The position numbers and the translations under genes are program-made. This document shows, piece by piece, positions 5,586 through 11,746 of a stretch of DNA of 19,064 nt. Source of the stretch: an uncultured Kineothrix sp. (GTDB taxonomy: Bacteria; Bacillota; Clostridia; Lachnospirales; Lachnospiraceae); NCBI GenBank assembly GCA_910587275.1, contig CAJUMD010000061.1, positions 1 to 19,064 on the forward strand. Direction: 5' to 3'. Position 1 is the stretch's first letter. The number at the start of each line of letters is the position of its first letter. Under the pieces are notes generated by a model. That model saw nothing but the letters and a program-made list of their open reading frames with translations. It was not told the DNA's origin and did no database searches.

Positions 5586-7535
5586 ATGGAATATTTGACA
5601 ACAGGTGAATATGCAGGTTTGCGTAAATGTAGCGAACGTTATGTACGTGAATTAATACAAAGGAAAAAAATAGTAGCAGAAGAAATTGATGGAAAAGGTG
5701 GAGATTCAGGTAGGCAATATCGGATTCCCTTGGCATCCATAGAACCCAAATACATAAAAAAGTGGAAGCGGATGCAGGCAAAAGAAAGCGGTGTGCAGGA
5801 AACCCTAAAGGAGAAGACAGTGCCGGTGCCATTAAACCTTACCGTGGAAAACCTTTCCATGGAGGAAAGGGAGGAAGTGACCCGGTGGAAACGGATACTG
5901 GAGGATTGGCAGGCATACAGGAACCGTGCACCAGGCAAGAAAAAAGCGGATGAGGAGTATGTGGCATATCTGACGGAGCAGTACCCGGACATGAAATTCA
6001 GCCCGCGGATATTATCAAGGAAATGGGAGGCCATGAACGGGCAGGGGGATATGGCACTGCGGGACGGCAGGGGAAAGCACGGGAACCATGCAAAGGCGAT
6101 ACCGGATGCGGTATTCGATATCTTTGAATATTACTACCTTGACGAATCCCGTAAGACGGTAACGCGGTGTAGGGAGCTGACGGAGCTGGAAATCAGGCAT
6201 AACAGGGAAGACCTTCAGAAACACCTGCCGCTTGCATCCCTGAGCACATTTGTCCGTGCGGCAGACAGGATCCCGGTACCGGTGGTGGAATACTACCGTT
6301 TCGGGGAAAAGGCGTTCCGGGATGAATGTGCGCCGTATATCAAGCGTATTTATGATGACCTGGCATCCAATGACATATGGGTGTGCGACAACCATACCTT
6401 TGACGTCTTCGTGGACGGCGGTGAGGGTAGCCGCCCCATCCGCGTGTACCTTACCGGGTTTCTGGACGTGCGCAGCCGGAAGATGGTCGGCTGGTACGTG
6501 ACGGACGCACCCCGGTCGGATGCAACCCTGTACGCACTGCGCAGGGGGATTGGGAAATACGGCATCCCGAAGATGGTATATTCCGATAACGGTCGGGAAT
6601 TCCTTACCCATGACATCGGTGGCAGGGGATTCCGCAAAAGTGCGAAGACGGATGAACACGAGCCGCCAACCATCCTGCAGCACCTGGGGATTGAGTTCAG
6701 GACGGCGCTGGTCAGGAATGCAAAGGCAAAAATAATTGAACGGGCGTTCCGTGAGGTAAAGGAATGTTTTTCGAGGCTGTTTGAAGGTTATACGGGCGGA
6801 ACCATTGCGGAGCGTCCGGAAAGGCTTAAAAAGACAGGGAAATTTGCCTCCAACTTTACTGCTGTGGAGGAATTCATTGGATACGTAGATACCTACATAG
6901 AAGGCTATTTTAACAAGCAGCCGCACAGAGGGGACGGGATGGGAGGCAGGACACCGGACCAGGTGTACGCACAGTGTCTGTATGAACAGCGTGTGGCAAC
7001 GCCGGAGCAGCTTAACCTCATGCTGCTGCGGAACAGCCGCATGGTAAAGGTGCAGAGGAACGGTGTGTGCCTGAAGCTGTATGACAGGGAGCTGTATTTT
7101 AATTCGGACGGGCTGCTGATGGACCATATCGGTGAAAAGGTATATTTCCGGTATGACCCGGACCACCTGGATGAGGTGCGTGTTTACGATGAAAAGGACA
7201 GGTTCCTCTGCACCGCGCAGCAGAAAGGACAGTTATCCTATTTTGCATCCAAGGAGGAGGTGCAGCAGGCAATGAAGGAAAGCAGGGAACTGGAAAGGAC
7301 CGTGAAAGCCTACATGAAGAAAAAGGGCATAGAGGCGGAGGACGCGCTGAAGCTCATACTGGAGGAGGCTGCTGCAAGGCTGGACGGGCCTTCCGGCATA
7401 AACCCGAAGGTCATCATCCCCGTAAGGATGCAGGAGGAAACGGCGGAAAATGCCGTTTACGCGGAGGCGGCCGGTTCGGAACCGATCGACTGGTCGGCAG
7501 CGCTGGAACGTTTCCGGGCACTGAAGGAAGAATAG
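5586..7535 (+). CDS. MuA-type DDE transposase
   Basis: This 649-aa protein cuts and joins phage ends to target DNA for integration and replicative transposition. Residues 1-55 are a winged/MerR-like DNA-binding domain (MEYLTTGEYAGL...SERYVRELIQ). Residues ~85-240 are a second DNA-binding region. The rve catalytic core follows with D268 (IWVCDNHTF), D334 (VYSDNGREF) and E385 (AKIIERAFRE). The spacings of 66 and 51 are close to those of Mu A (D269, D336, E392). A Mu-C-like beta-barrel lies at ~470-550 (RMVKVQRNGVCLKLYDRELY). The charged alpha-helical C-terminus (560-649) would contact the MuB partner and ClpX. The protein is full length and all catalytic residues are present. ATG 5586 has only a weak GTGGTG RBS, so translation may be kept low. 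MuB follows 9 bp later. Confidence 0.95.
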   Translation: MEYLTTGEYAGLRKCSERYVRELIQRKKIVAEEIDGKGGDSGRQYRIPLASIEPKYIKKWKRMQAKESGVQETLKEKTVPVPLNLTVENLSMEEREEVTRWKRILEDWQAYRNRAPGKKKADEEYVAYLTEQYPDMKFSPRILSRKWEAMNGQGDMALRDGRGKHGNHAKAIPDAVFDIFEYYYLDESRKTVTRCRELTELEIRHNREDLQKHLPLASLSTFVRAADRIPVPVVEYYRFGEKAFRDECAPYIKRIYDDLASNDIWVCDNHTFDVFVDGGEGSRPIRVYLTGFLDVRSRKMVGWYVTDAPRSDATLYALRRGIGKYGIPKMVYSDNGREFLTHDIGGRGFRKSAKTDEHEPPTILQHLGIEFRTALVRNAKAKIIERAFREVKECFSRLFEGYTGGTIAERPERLKKTGKFASNFTAVEEFIGYVDTYIEGYFNKQPHRGDGMGGRTPDQVYAQCLYEQRVATPEQLNLMLLRNSRMVKVQRNGVCLKLYDRELYFNSDGLLMDHIGEKVYFRYDPDHLDEVRVYDEKDRFLCTAQQKGQLSYFASKEEVQQAMKESRELERTVKAYMKKKGIEAEDALKLILEEAAARLDGPSGINPKVIIPVRMQEETAENAVYAEAAGSEPIDWSAALERFRALKEE

Positions 7536-7544
7536 GAGGGAACC

Positions 7545-8453
7545 ATGGCAGGAGAAAGCAGCATGACATATGAGGAAGCGATAAAGGCGCTTATTGCATA
7601 CAGGAATGAAACAAAGAAATCACAAAGGACCATAGCAAAGGAACTGGGAATCAGTGACGGGCTGGTAAGCTCGTTCCTGTCCGGCAAGTACAGGGCACCG
7701 CATGCCATTATCCCGAAAGTGGAGGCACTGGTGGCAGTGAAGGAAAAGCGCCGGATTGCGCCGAGGGAGCCGGGATTTGCGGAAACCACCATAGCAAGGA
7801 TGGTAATGGATGCCATAAGCTACTGCCACCTGCAGGGGAAAATAGCGGTGGTATACGGGGATGCGGGAATAGGGAAAACAATGGCCATACGGGAGTACCT
7901 GAAGGAGAACAGCCTTGCAATCGGCATCACGGTGTCCCCGTCCTATGCAAGCATAACCGGGATCAATGAGCTGATAGCGGAGCAGCTGGGGGTAAGGGAA
8001 CGGGTGGCAAGGAAAATTTATTCTGAGATTACCGGAAAACTCCGCGGTTCCGGGAGGGTACTGGTCATAGACGAGGCCCAGCACCTGACGGTAAGGACGC
8101 TGAACCACTTAAGATGCATCAGCGATGAATCCGGCGTCGGGATAGCGCTGGTGGGGAACGACGAAGTGTACACGAAGATGAAGGGAAGCGGGCGGGCTGA
8201 TTTTGCCCAGCTGTTCAGCCGCATCGGGATGCGGAAGCAGGTCCTTACGGGAAACATCAGCAGGGGGGATGTGGAAGCGGTGTTTAAGGAGGCCCTGCTG
8301 GACGGGGAAAGCGTGGAACTGCTTTTCCGGATTGCGCGGACAAATTACGGGCTGCGCGGGGCGGTGAATGTATTTGTGAATACGGCAGCCGTGTTTGGCG
8401 GCATTACGGCACCGGAACTGGCACGGATGGCAAAGGAAATGAACATCGGATAG
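7545..8453 (+). CDS. MuB-type AAA+ ATPase, transposition target selector
   Basis: The 302-aa protein has an N-terminal HTH (residues ~8-60: KKSQRTIAKELGISDGLVSS) and a AAA ATPase core with Walker A GDAGIGKT (105-112), Walker B VLVIDEAQH (172-180) and a sensor-1-like ALVGNDEVY (201-209). The C-terminal helical domain (~240-302) resembles the MuB C-terminal region. MuB forms ATP-dependent filaments on DNA, brings target DNA to the transposase, stimulates strand transfer and gives target immunity near the phage ends. Order and spacing behind MuA are as in Mu. Start ATG 7545 has an AGGAGGG RBS. Length is close to Mu B (312 aa). It could only be another IstB-like helper if taken out of this context. 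Confidence 0.93.
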   Translation: MAGESSMTYEEAIKALIAYRNETKKSQRTIAKELGISDGLVSSFLSGKYRAPHAIIPKVEALVAVKEKRRIAPREPGFAETTIARMVMDAISYCHLQGKIAVVYGDAGIGKTMAIREYLKENSLAIGITVSPSYASITGINELIAEQLGVRERVARKIYSEITGKLRGSGRVLVIDEAQHLTVRTLNHLRCISDESGVGIALVGNDEVYTKMKGSGRADFAQLFSRIGMRKQVLTGNISRGDVEAVFKEALLDGESVELLFRIARTNYGLRGAVNVFVNTAAVFGGITAPELARMAKEMNIG

Positions 8454-8461
8454 GGGGAAAC

Positions 8462-8956
8462 ATGAAAAAACGGCAAACGAAACCGACAAGGAGACAAAAG
8501 GAATACATAAGCGGCAGCGGGCTGGACGCATCCGGCTGGCTGGTAAAATCGGAGGATGCGGACTGCCTGTACCTTGTAAGCAGGAAATCGGGAAGAACCG
8601 CAGGATACCAAAGGAAAAGAGGGGGTGCAGGCCGTATGGGAAATCTTGAGGAACTGAAAAAGGAATACTGGAAAGTGCTGGCGCGGACGCGCAAATCGGG
8701 ACGGATCAGCCAAAGCGTAAAGGATAAGGAGGAGGAACGCTGGAAGCAGTTTGACGGGGATGTCGTTGCGGAGGCGCTGCGGATACATATCTCCAATTAT
8801 CCGGATTATAAGGAAACCTACACAAGGGGCATCATGCGGAACCTGAAGCTGAAAAAGGAGAGGACGGGAAAGGTCGGGAAGGAAAACGCGTTCCACGGGT
8901 TCCGGCAGAATGATTATGATTTTGACGCACTGGAGAAAGCGCTGGTAAACAACTGA
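8462..8956 (+). CDS. DUF6906-like N-terminus fused to unknown phage protein
   Basis: A 164-aa ORF starting 8 bp after the MuB stop with RBS AGGGGG. Residues 1-48 (KPTRRQKEYISGSGLDASGW, then LYLVSRKSGR) look like the small DUF6906 family, which is normally a free-standing ~50-aa phage protein. Residues 59-164 form a separate, charged helical module (MGNLEELKKEYWKVLARTRK). An internal ATG at 8636 with AGAGGGGG 10 nt upstream could start this module alone. The ORF may therefore make a fusion, two proteins, or have lost a stop between two former genes. Function unknown. It is the last gene before the first twister ribozyme. Confidence 0.65.
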   Translation: MKKRQTKPTRRQKEYISGSGLDASGWLVKSEDADCLYLVSRKSGRTAGYQRKRGGAGRMGNLEELKKEYWKVLARTRKSGRISQSVKDKEEERWKQFDGDVVAEALRIHISNYPDYKETYTRGIMRNLKLKKERTGKVGKENAFHGFRQNDYDFDALEKALVNN

Positions 8957-8963
8957 AGACAGG

Positions 8964-8979
8964 GGGGCGGCGGCTCCCC
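8964..8979 (+). promoter_or_regulatory. G4/C4 hairpin directly upstream of twister copy 1
   Basis: GGGG (8964-8967), loop CGGCGGCT and CCCC (8976-8979) abut ribozyme stem P1, which starts at 8980. An alternative pairing, GGGCGG (8965-8970) with CCGCCC (8978-8983), would take the 5' strand of P1 and keep the ribozyme inactive. After cleavage the first form would leave the upstream RNA with a hairpin four to five nucleotides from its 3' end. Confidence 0.55.
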
Positions 8980-9031
8980 GCCCTAATGCAGCCGTGGACG
9001 GTCACAAGCCCGTGTAAATGCAGAGTGGGGT
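8980..9031 (+). ncRNA. Twister self-cleaving ribozyme, copy 1
   Basis: All core elements of the twister class are in place. P1 is GCCC (8980-8983) with GGGT (9028-9031). The internal loop is TAA (8984-8986) opposite GAGTG (9023-9027). P2 is TGCA (8987-8990) with TGCA (9019-9022). P4 is ACGG (8998-9001) with CCGT (9010-9013), closing the loop TCACAAGC, one base from the TCCCAAGC loop of the rice model ribozyme. Cleavage in this class falls between U and A, here 8984/8985. It lies 23 nt after the stop of the preceding gene and 32 nt before the next start, in the sense direction of the early mRNA. Confidence 0.93.
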
Positions 9032-9063
9032 AAAACGGGGAAGGAAAGGAAGGACGTGGCGGC

Positions 9064-9447
9064 ATGTGGCAGACACGCATTGATTACCGTACGGATGTCT
9101 GCGGGTTCTGCAGGCGCAGGGGTGCCCATGCCTGCAGCCTGCACGGATGCTGGGAGGCAGTGGACCTGGCAAAGGAACATTACAGGAAGGAAAGGGGGCG
9201 GATCAGGATGGGGGCATATGAAGGGTGCCCGGACGGGAGGCACTACGGGAAGACGGTCATGGAAGCGCTGCACGGAGTGCTTGGCGTGCCGGAGGACGCG
9301 GACAGGGAAACCGTAAGGCAGGGGTATTCCCTGGACGAGATACTGGATGCGGTGCTTACTTACGAGGGAATCATTGGGTACAGCGGGAAGCTGGTAAGGA
9401 TCATTGAGGAAATTTTCGGCGTGAAACTGCTGGAAATGGATGTGTAG
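9064..9447 (+). CDS. Hypothetical protein with N-terminal Cys/His cluster
   Basis: First gene after ribozyme copy 1; 127 aa from ATG 9064, with AAGGAAGG (9048-9055 region) as a rather distant RBS. The N-terminus has CGFC...C..HGC (residues ~13-29: CGFCRRRGAHACSLHGC), a likely zinc-binding knuckle. The rest is helical, with LDEILDAVLTYEGIIGYSGK and an amphipathic end IIEEIFGVKLLEM. No known family is recognised. The zinc cluster suggests nucleic-acid or protein binding. It is followed 12 bp later by the 3D-domain gene, so it belongs to the middle segment of the ribozyme-split operon. The overlapping frame starting at 9056 is a shadow. Confidence 0.6.
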   Translation: MWQTRIDYRTDVCGFCRRRGAHACSLHGCWEAVDLAKEHYRKERGRIRMGAYEGCPDGRHYGKTVMEALHGVLGVPEDADRETVRQGYSLDEILDAVLTYEGIIGYSGKLVRIIEEIFGVKLLEMDV

Positions 9448-9459
9448 GGAGGCGTTTAC

Positions 9460-9873
9460 ATGGGTTTAAAAAAGGTTTTAACGGTCCTGGCGGCCGCGGC
9501 AGCCGTAACCGCGGGCAGCCGCCAGGGGCTGCAGGCCCTGCAGGCCGCCGGGGATGCGGGAAACCCGTACGGGGAACCGTTCCGGCTGGAATGCACGGCA
9601 TATTATGAGGGGGAGGTGACCGCCAGCGGGCAGGAAGTGAGGACCGGTATCTGTGCCGGAAAACGGGAATGGCTCGGGCTTACCTGCATCGTGTATGCGG
9701 ATGACGGCGGGAAGCCGGGGGATTACATCGGGATTTATGAAATCCTTGACACGGGAGGGGCTTCGCGGATCAGGGAGGGGAAATGCATCGACATCTACAT
9801 GGACGGAAGGGATGCCTGCCTGGAATGGGGCATACGGGACGTCTGGGTGCAGATCGTGGATGCGGACGGGTAA
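9460..9873 (+). CDS. Exported 3D-domain (RlpA/MltA-like barrel) protein
   Basis: 137 aa from ATG 9460, with AGGGAGG 7 nt upstream overlapping the previous stop. Residues 1-30 are an N-terminal signal or anchor (MGLKKVLTVLAAAAAVTAGS). The mature part is a 3D domain: ECTAYY (44-49), VTASGQEVRTGICA, YIGIYEILDTGG (89-100) and CIDIYMDG (109-116) with the typical Asp97 and Asp111. 3D domains are small double-psi barrels in cell-wall-acting proteins such as MltA, Rpf-like and YabE proteins. Here a cell-wall role (remodelling at exit, or surface modification) is inferred. An exported wall protein in the middle of the early transposition operon is unexpected. Confidence 0.75.
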   Translation: MGLKKVLTVLAAAAAVTAGSRQGLQALQAAGDAGNPYGEPFRLECTAYYEGEVTASGQEVRTGICAGKREWLGLTCIVYADDGGKPGDYIGIYEILDTGGASRIREGKCIDIYMDGRDACLEWGIRDVWVQIVDADG

Positions 9874-9890
9874 AGGGGGGAAGGACAGGG

Positions 9891-10091
9891 ATGGAAGAAT
9901 TGGAAAGGTGCCCGTTTTGCGGGGGAAAGGCGGGAATAAGGAGATACGGCTTACAGTATCCCCTGTTCCATGCCGAATGTGAAAAATGCGGCGCAAAAAC
10001 CGGTTATTATTCCGGGTATGATGAGGAACTTGCGGTAAGCCATGCGGTACGGGCGTGGAATAAAAGGAGTGGGATGGGCACGGGAGCATGA
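9891..10091 (+). CDS. Lar-like restriction-alleviation zinc protein
   Basis: 66 aa from ATG 9891. The pattern ERCPFCGGKAGI (residues 5-16) ... CEKCGAKTGYY (30-40) ... A-x-x-A-W-N-K-R at the end matches the Lar/RiLar family, a small zinc ribbon with two CxxC pairs and a C-terminal W-N-R/K motif. Lar of the Rac prophage modulates type I restriction-modification to protect unmodified DNA. Many phages carry relatives of unproven function. RBS is the purine-rich AAAGGGGGGAAGG upstream. The longer frame from 9783 lies within the 3D gene and has no RBS. An anti-restriction role during entry would fit an early gene. Confidence 0.78.
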   Translation: MEELERCPFCGGKAGIRRYGLQYPLFHAECEKCGAKTGYYSGYDEELAVSHAVRAWNKRSGMGTGA

Positions 10092-10108
10092 AGGGGGAAG
10101 GAGGGCAC

Positions 10109-10489
10109 ATGGCAAAGCACGGGAAAATGACGGAAAAGGAAAAGAAAGCCAGGGCAGCGGCAAAGCGCAGGCTTCAGGAAAAAGGGATTATCCCGCCGGA
10201 CAAGCCGAGGCTGGACCGGAAAAAATTCATCGCGGAGGCAAAGCGGGAATGGGAAGCCCGTGAACCCGGCAGTGTATGGATTGTATATCTGATGAATGCC
10301 ATCAGCTACATGCTTGGGCATACGGAAAAAAAATCGTTAAGGCATTCGTCCGAAGCGGTGGCGGCGGCAAAGATACTGAAACTTGCGGTCAGGCTGCGGC
10401 AGTTTGACGCCGCCCTTACGGAAAAGGGGGAGCGTGAATACCGTTTGGTGGACCAGTATGAATACATAAAGGATATATTGGAGGCTTAG
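10109..10489 (+). CDS. Hypothetical early phage protein (126 aa)
   Basis: ATG 10109 is chosen over 10088 because AAGGAGGG lies 5 nt upstream. The N-terminus is strongly basic (MAKHGKMTEKEKKARAAAKR) and probably unstructured or nucleic-acid binding. The middle, VWIVYLMNAISYMLGHTEKK, is hydrophobic but too short and polar for a secure membrane helix. The end is helical and acidic (EYRLVDQYEYIKDILEA). No family is recognised. It is coupled to the next gene (stop 10489, next ATG 10491). Confidence 0.6.
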   Translation: MAKHGKMTEKEKKARAAAKRRLQEKGIIPPDKPRLDRKKFIAEAKREWEAREPGSVWIVYLMNAISYMLGHTEKKSLRHSSEAVAAAKILKLAVRLRQFDAALTEKGEREYRLVDQYEYIKDILEA

Positions 10490-10490
10490 G

Positions 10491-10910
10491 ATGGGAAAAA
10501 AGGAAAACATTATGGAGGAATTGGTCAGGGAAGCAGGATATGCACAGCGTTCCCTGTCAAGGGATCTGCTGATGGAAACTTACGGGAAGGCAAAGATGGC
10601 AAGGCAGTTTGATGCAATCAGCAGCCAGGAATTCCGTGAAATCAGCCACATGACCGTTTGCTTTATGAACACACATGCAAGGGAACTGGAATGCGGGGAG
10701 AAGACTGCGGAAAACAAGGAGGAAATCATAACCATGCTGAAGTACCTGCTGAATGCCACGAGGGAAAGGGAATGCATCCGTGACCTGGTGCTGGACGGGG
10801 GACAGGACAGTGTGGACATCTTTTTTAATAACGGTTACAGGAAGACGGTTAACATAGAGGGGGATTCCGGACTGGCAGTCATCAGGGATGTGCTTGACGC
10901 ACTTTCATGA
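10491..10910 (+). CDS. Hypothetical early phage protein (139 aa)
   Basis: Starts ATG 10491, with GGAGG 6 nt upstream inside the end of the previous gene. The protein is mostly helical (REAGYAQRSLSRDLLMETYG, then HMTVCFMNTHARELECGE). The C-terminal third, DIFFNNGYRKTVNIEGDSGL plus AVIRDVLDALS, looks like a small alpha/beta module. No catalytic motif is visible and I do not recognise it. The stop TGA overlaps an ATG (ATGA at 10907-10910), which could couple to a 36-codon frame that I did not accept. Confidence 0.58.
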   Translation: MGKKENIMEELVREAGYAQRSLSRDLLMETYGKAKMARQFDAISSQEFREISHMTVCFMNTHARELECGEKTAENKEEIITMLKYLLNATRERECIRDLVLDGGQDSVDIFFNNGYRKTVNIEGDSGLAVIRDVLDALS

Positions 10911-10967
10911 AAGGGAACGGGGACGGCGTAATGGGAATTTTGGATGGAATCACGGAGGAAATAAAGC

Positions 10968-11363
10968 ATGGGGAAAAGAATCAGGAAATTCATAGTATGG
11001 TACCTTTTGGTGCATGAGGGAGGGGCATTCAGGTTCCGCGGGAAGGACGGGACGGTATGGGTGTGCGGGATATCCGTAAAACGGGGAAAACGGGTGGAAA
11101 AAATTTCCGCTTCCGGATACGGACGGCAGCAGGCAGGGAATACGGCGGATGCCGTAAGCCGGAAAGACGGCTGGATGGAAAAATATTTATCCTGGTTATT
11201 CCCGGATAAAACCGCCGGGGAAAAGACCGTGACGGAAACCATTGAAGGCGTAAAGGAGGATGTGTGCCGGAACCTGTGCAGGTATCCGGGCATGTATACC
11301 CCTGATGAATGGGAAGAAGCATTTATGGAAGTATGCAGCGGCTGTCCGCTGGACAGGCTGTAG
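10968..11363 (+). CDS. Hypothetical protein with C-terminal Cys motif
   Basis: 131 aa from ATG 10968, RBS GGAGGA 9 nt upstream. The basic N-terminal half reads MGKRIRKFIVWYLLVHEGGA, then a small beta-like part (FRFRGKDGTVWVCGISVKRG). The last 40 residues, CRNLCRYPGMYTPDEWEEAF then EVCSGCPLDRL, form the C-x3-C ... C-x2-CP(L/V)xxL pattern. This pattern is frequent in small Firmicutes phage proteins and probably binds zinc. Function unknown. It is the last gene before ribozyme copy 2, so its stop codon lies 27 nt upstream of that ribozyme, close to the arrangement at copy 1. Confidence 0.6.
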   Translation: MGKRIRKFIVWYLLVHEGGAFRFRGKDGTVWVCGISVKRGKRVEKISASGYGRQQAGNTADAVSRKDGWMEKYLSWLFPDKTAGEKTVTETIEGVKEDVCRNLCRYPGMYTPDEWEEAFMEVCSGCPLDRL

Positions 11364-11375
11364 GTAACAGGCAGC

Positions 11376-11390
11376 GGGGAGGAAGCCCCC
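11376..11390 (+). promoter_or_regulatory. G4/C4 hairpin directly upstream of twister copy 2
   Basis: GGGG (11376-11379), loop AGGAAGC and CCCC (11387-11390) abut P1 at 11391; C11375 can also pair with G11391. The loop differs from copy 1 while the stem and its contact with the ribozyme are kept. That suggests the hairpin, not just the ribozyme, is selected. Confidence 0.55.
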
Positions 11391-11442
11391 GCCCTAATGC
11401 AGCCGTGGACGGTCACAAGCCCGTGTAAATGCAGAGTGGGGC
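11391..11442 (+). ncRNA. Twister self-cleaving ribozyme, copy 2
   Basis: It is identical to copy 1 except for the last base of P1, where C11442 replaces T9031. That makes a Watson-Crick G11391-C11442 pair instead of a G-U wobble. P1 is GCCC/GGGC (11391-11394, 11439-11442), P2 TGCA/TGCA (11398-11401, 11430-11433), P4 ACGG/CCGT (11409-11412, 11421-11424), and the cleavage step U11395/A11396. It lies 27 nt after one stop codon and 28 nt before the next start (GTG 11471). Confidence 0.93.
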
Positions 11443-11470
11443 AGAAAGGAAAAAAGAAAGGAGTGGCAGG

Positions 11471-11746
11471 GTGAACACAAGGAAGGTAACAAAGGGAGGG
11501 TGCATCAGCATCCCGGTGCGGATGCGGCGCACGATGAAAATCCGGCCCGGGGATGCGCTGGACGTGGAGGAGGACGGCCGCGGGGGGATTTCCCTGAAAC
11601 CGCACCTCCCGAGGTGCGTGTTCTGTTCGGGGACGGGGGACGTGGAAATGTACATGGGAAAAGGCATATGCCGCAGGTGCGCGGAAGCTGCCGGAAAGGG
11701 GGAAAAAAATGGAAAACCGGAAAACACTGGCGGACAGGGAAATTGA
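11471..11746 (+). CDS. AbrB/SpoVT-type DNA-binding domain fused to zinc ribbon
   Basis: 91 aa from GTG 11471 (RBS AAGGAG 8 nt upstream). An in-frame ATG at 11429 lies inside the ribozyme and is rejected. Residues 1-44 form a swapped-hairpin AbrB domain: RKVTKGGCISIPVRMRRTM, then IRPGDALDVEEDGRGGISL. Residues 45-70 add a treble-clef/ribbon-like CVFCSGTGDV...GICRRC with two CxxC pairs. The AbrB fold binds DNA in transition-state regulators and antitoxins, and zinc-fused versions occur in Clostridia phages. No toxin partner is adjacent. The last 38 bp overlap the next gene. A regulator of early or host genes is inferred. Confidence 0.75.
   Translation: MNTRKVTKGGCISIPVRMRRTMKIRPGDALDVEEDGRGGISLKPHLPRCVFCSGTGDVEMYMGKGICRRCAEAAGKGEKNGKPENTGGQGN

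Noticed and set aside
6015..7166. 383-codon reverse frame opposite the transposase
   Set aside because: Antisense shadow; the forward frame has all DDE motifs in order.
9001..9031. Repeat read as a CRISPR, REP or att-type sequence
   Set aside because: Only two copies 2.4 kb apart, and the conserved bases match the twister ribozyme core exactly.
10907..11017. 36-codon frame starting at an ATGA overlap
   Set aside because: Too short, overlaps the better supported gene at 10968 by 50 bp, and has no motif.
11300..11330. CTGATGA box suggesting a hammerhead ribozyme (also near 10290 and 12256)
   Set aside because: No GAAA box or matching stems follow at the right distance; all lie within coding sequence.
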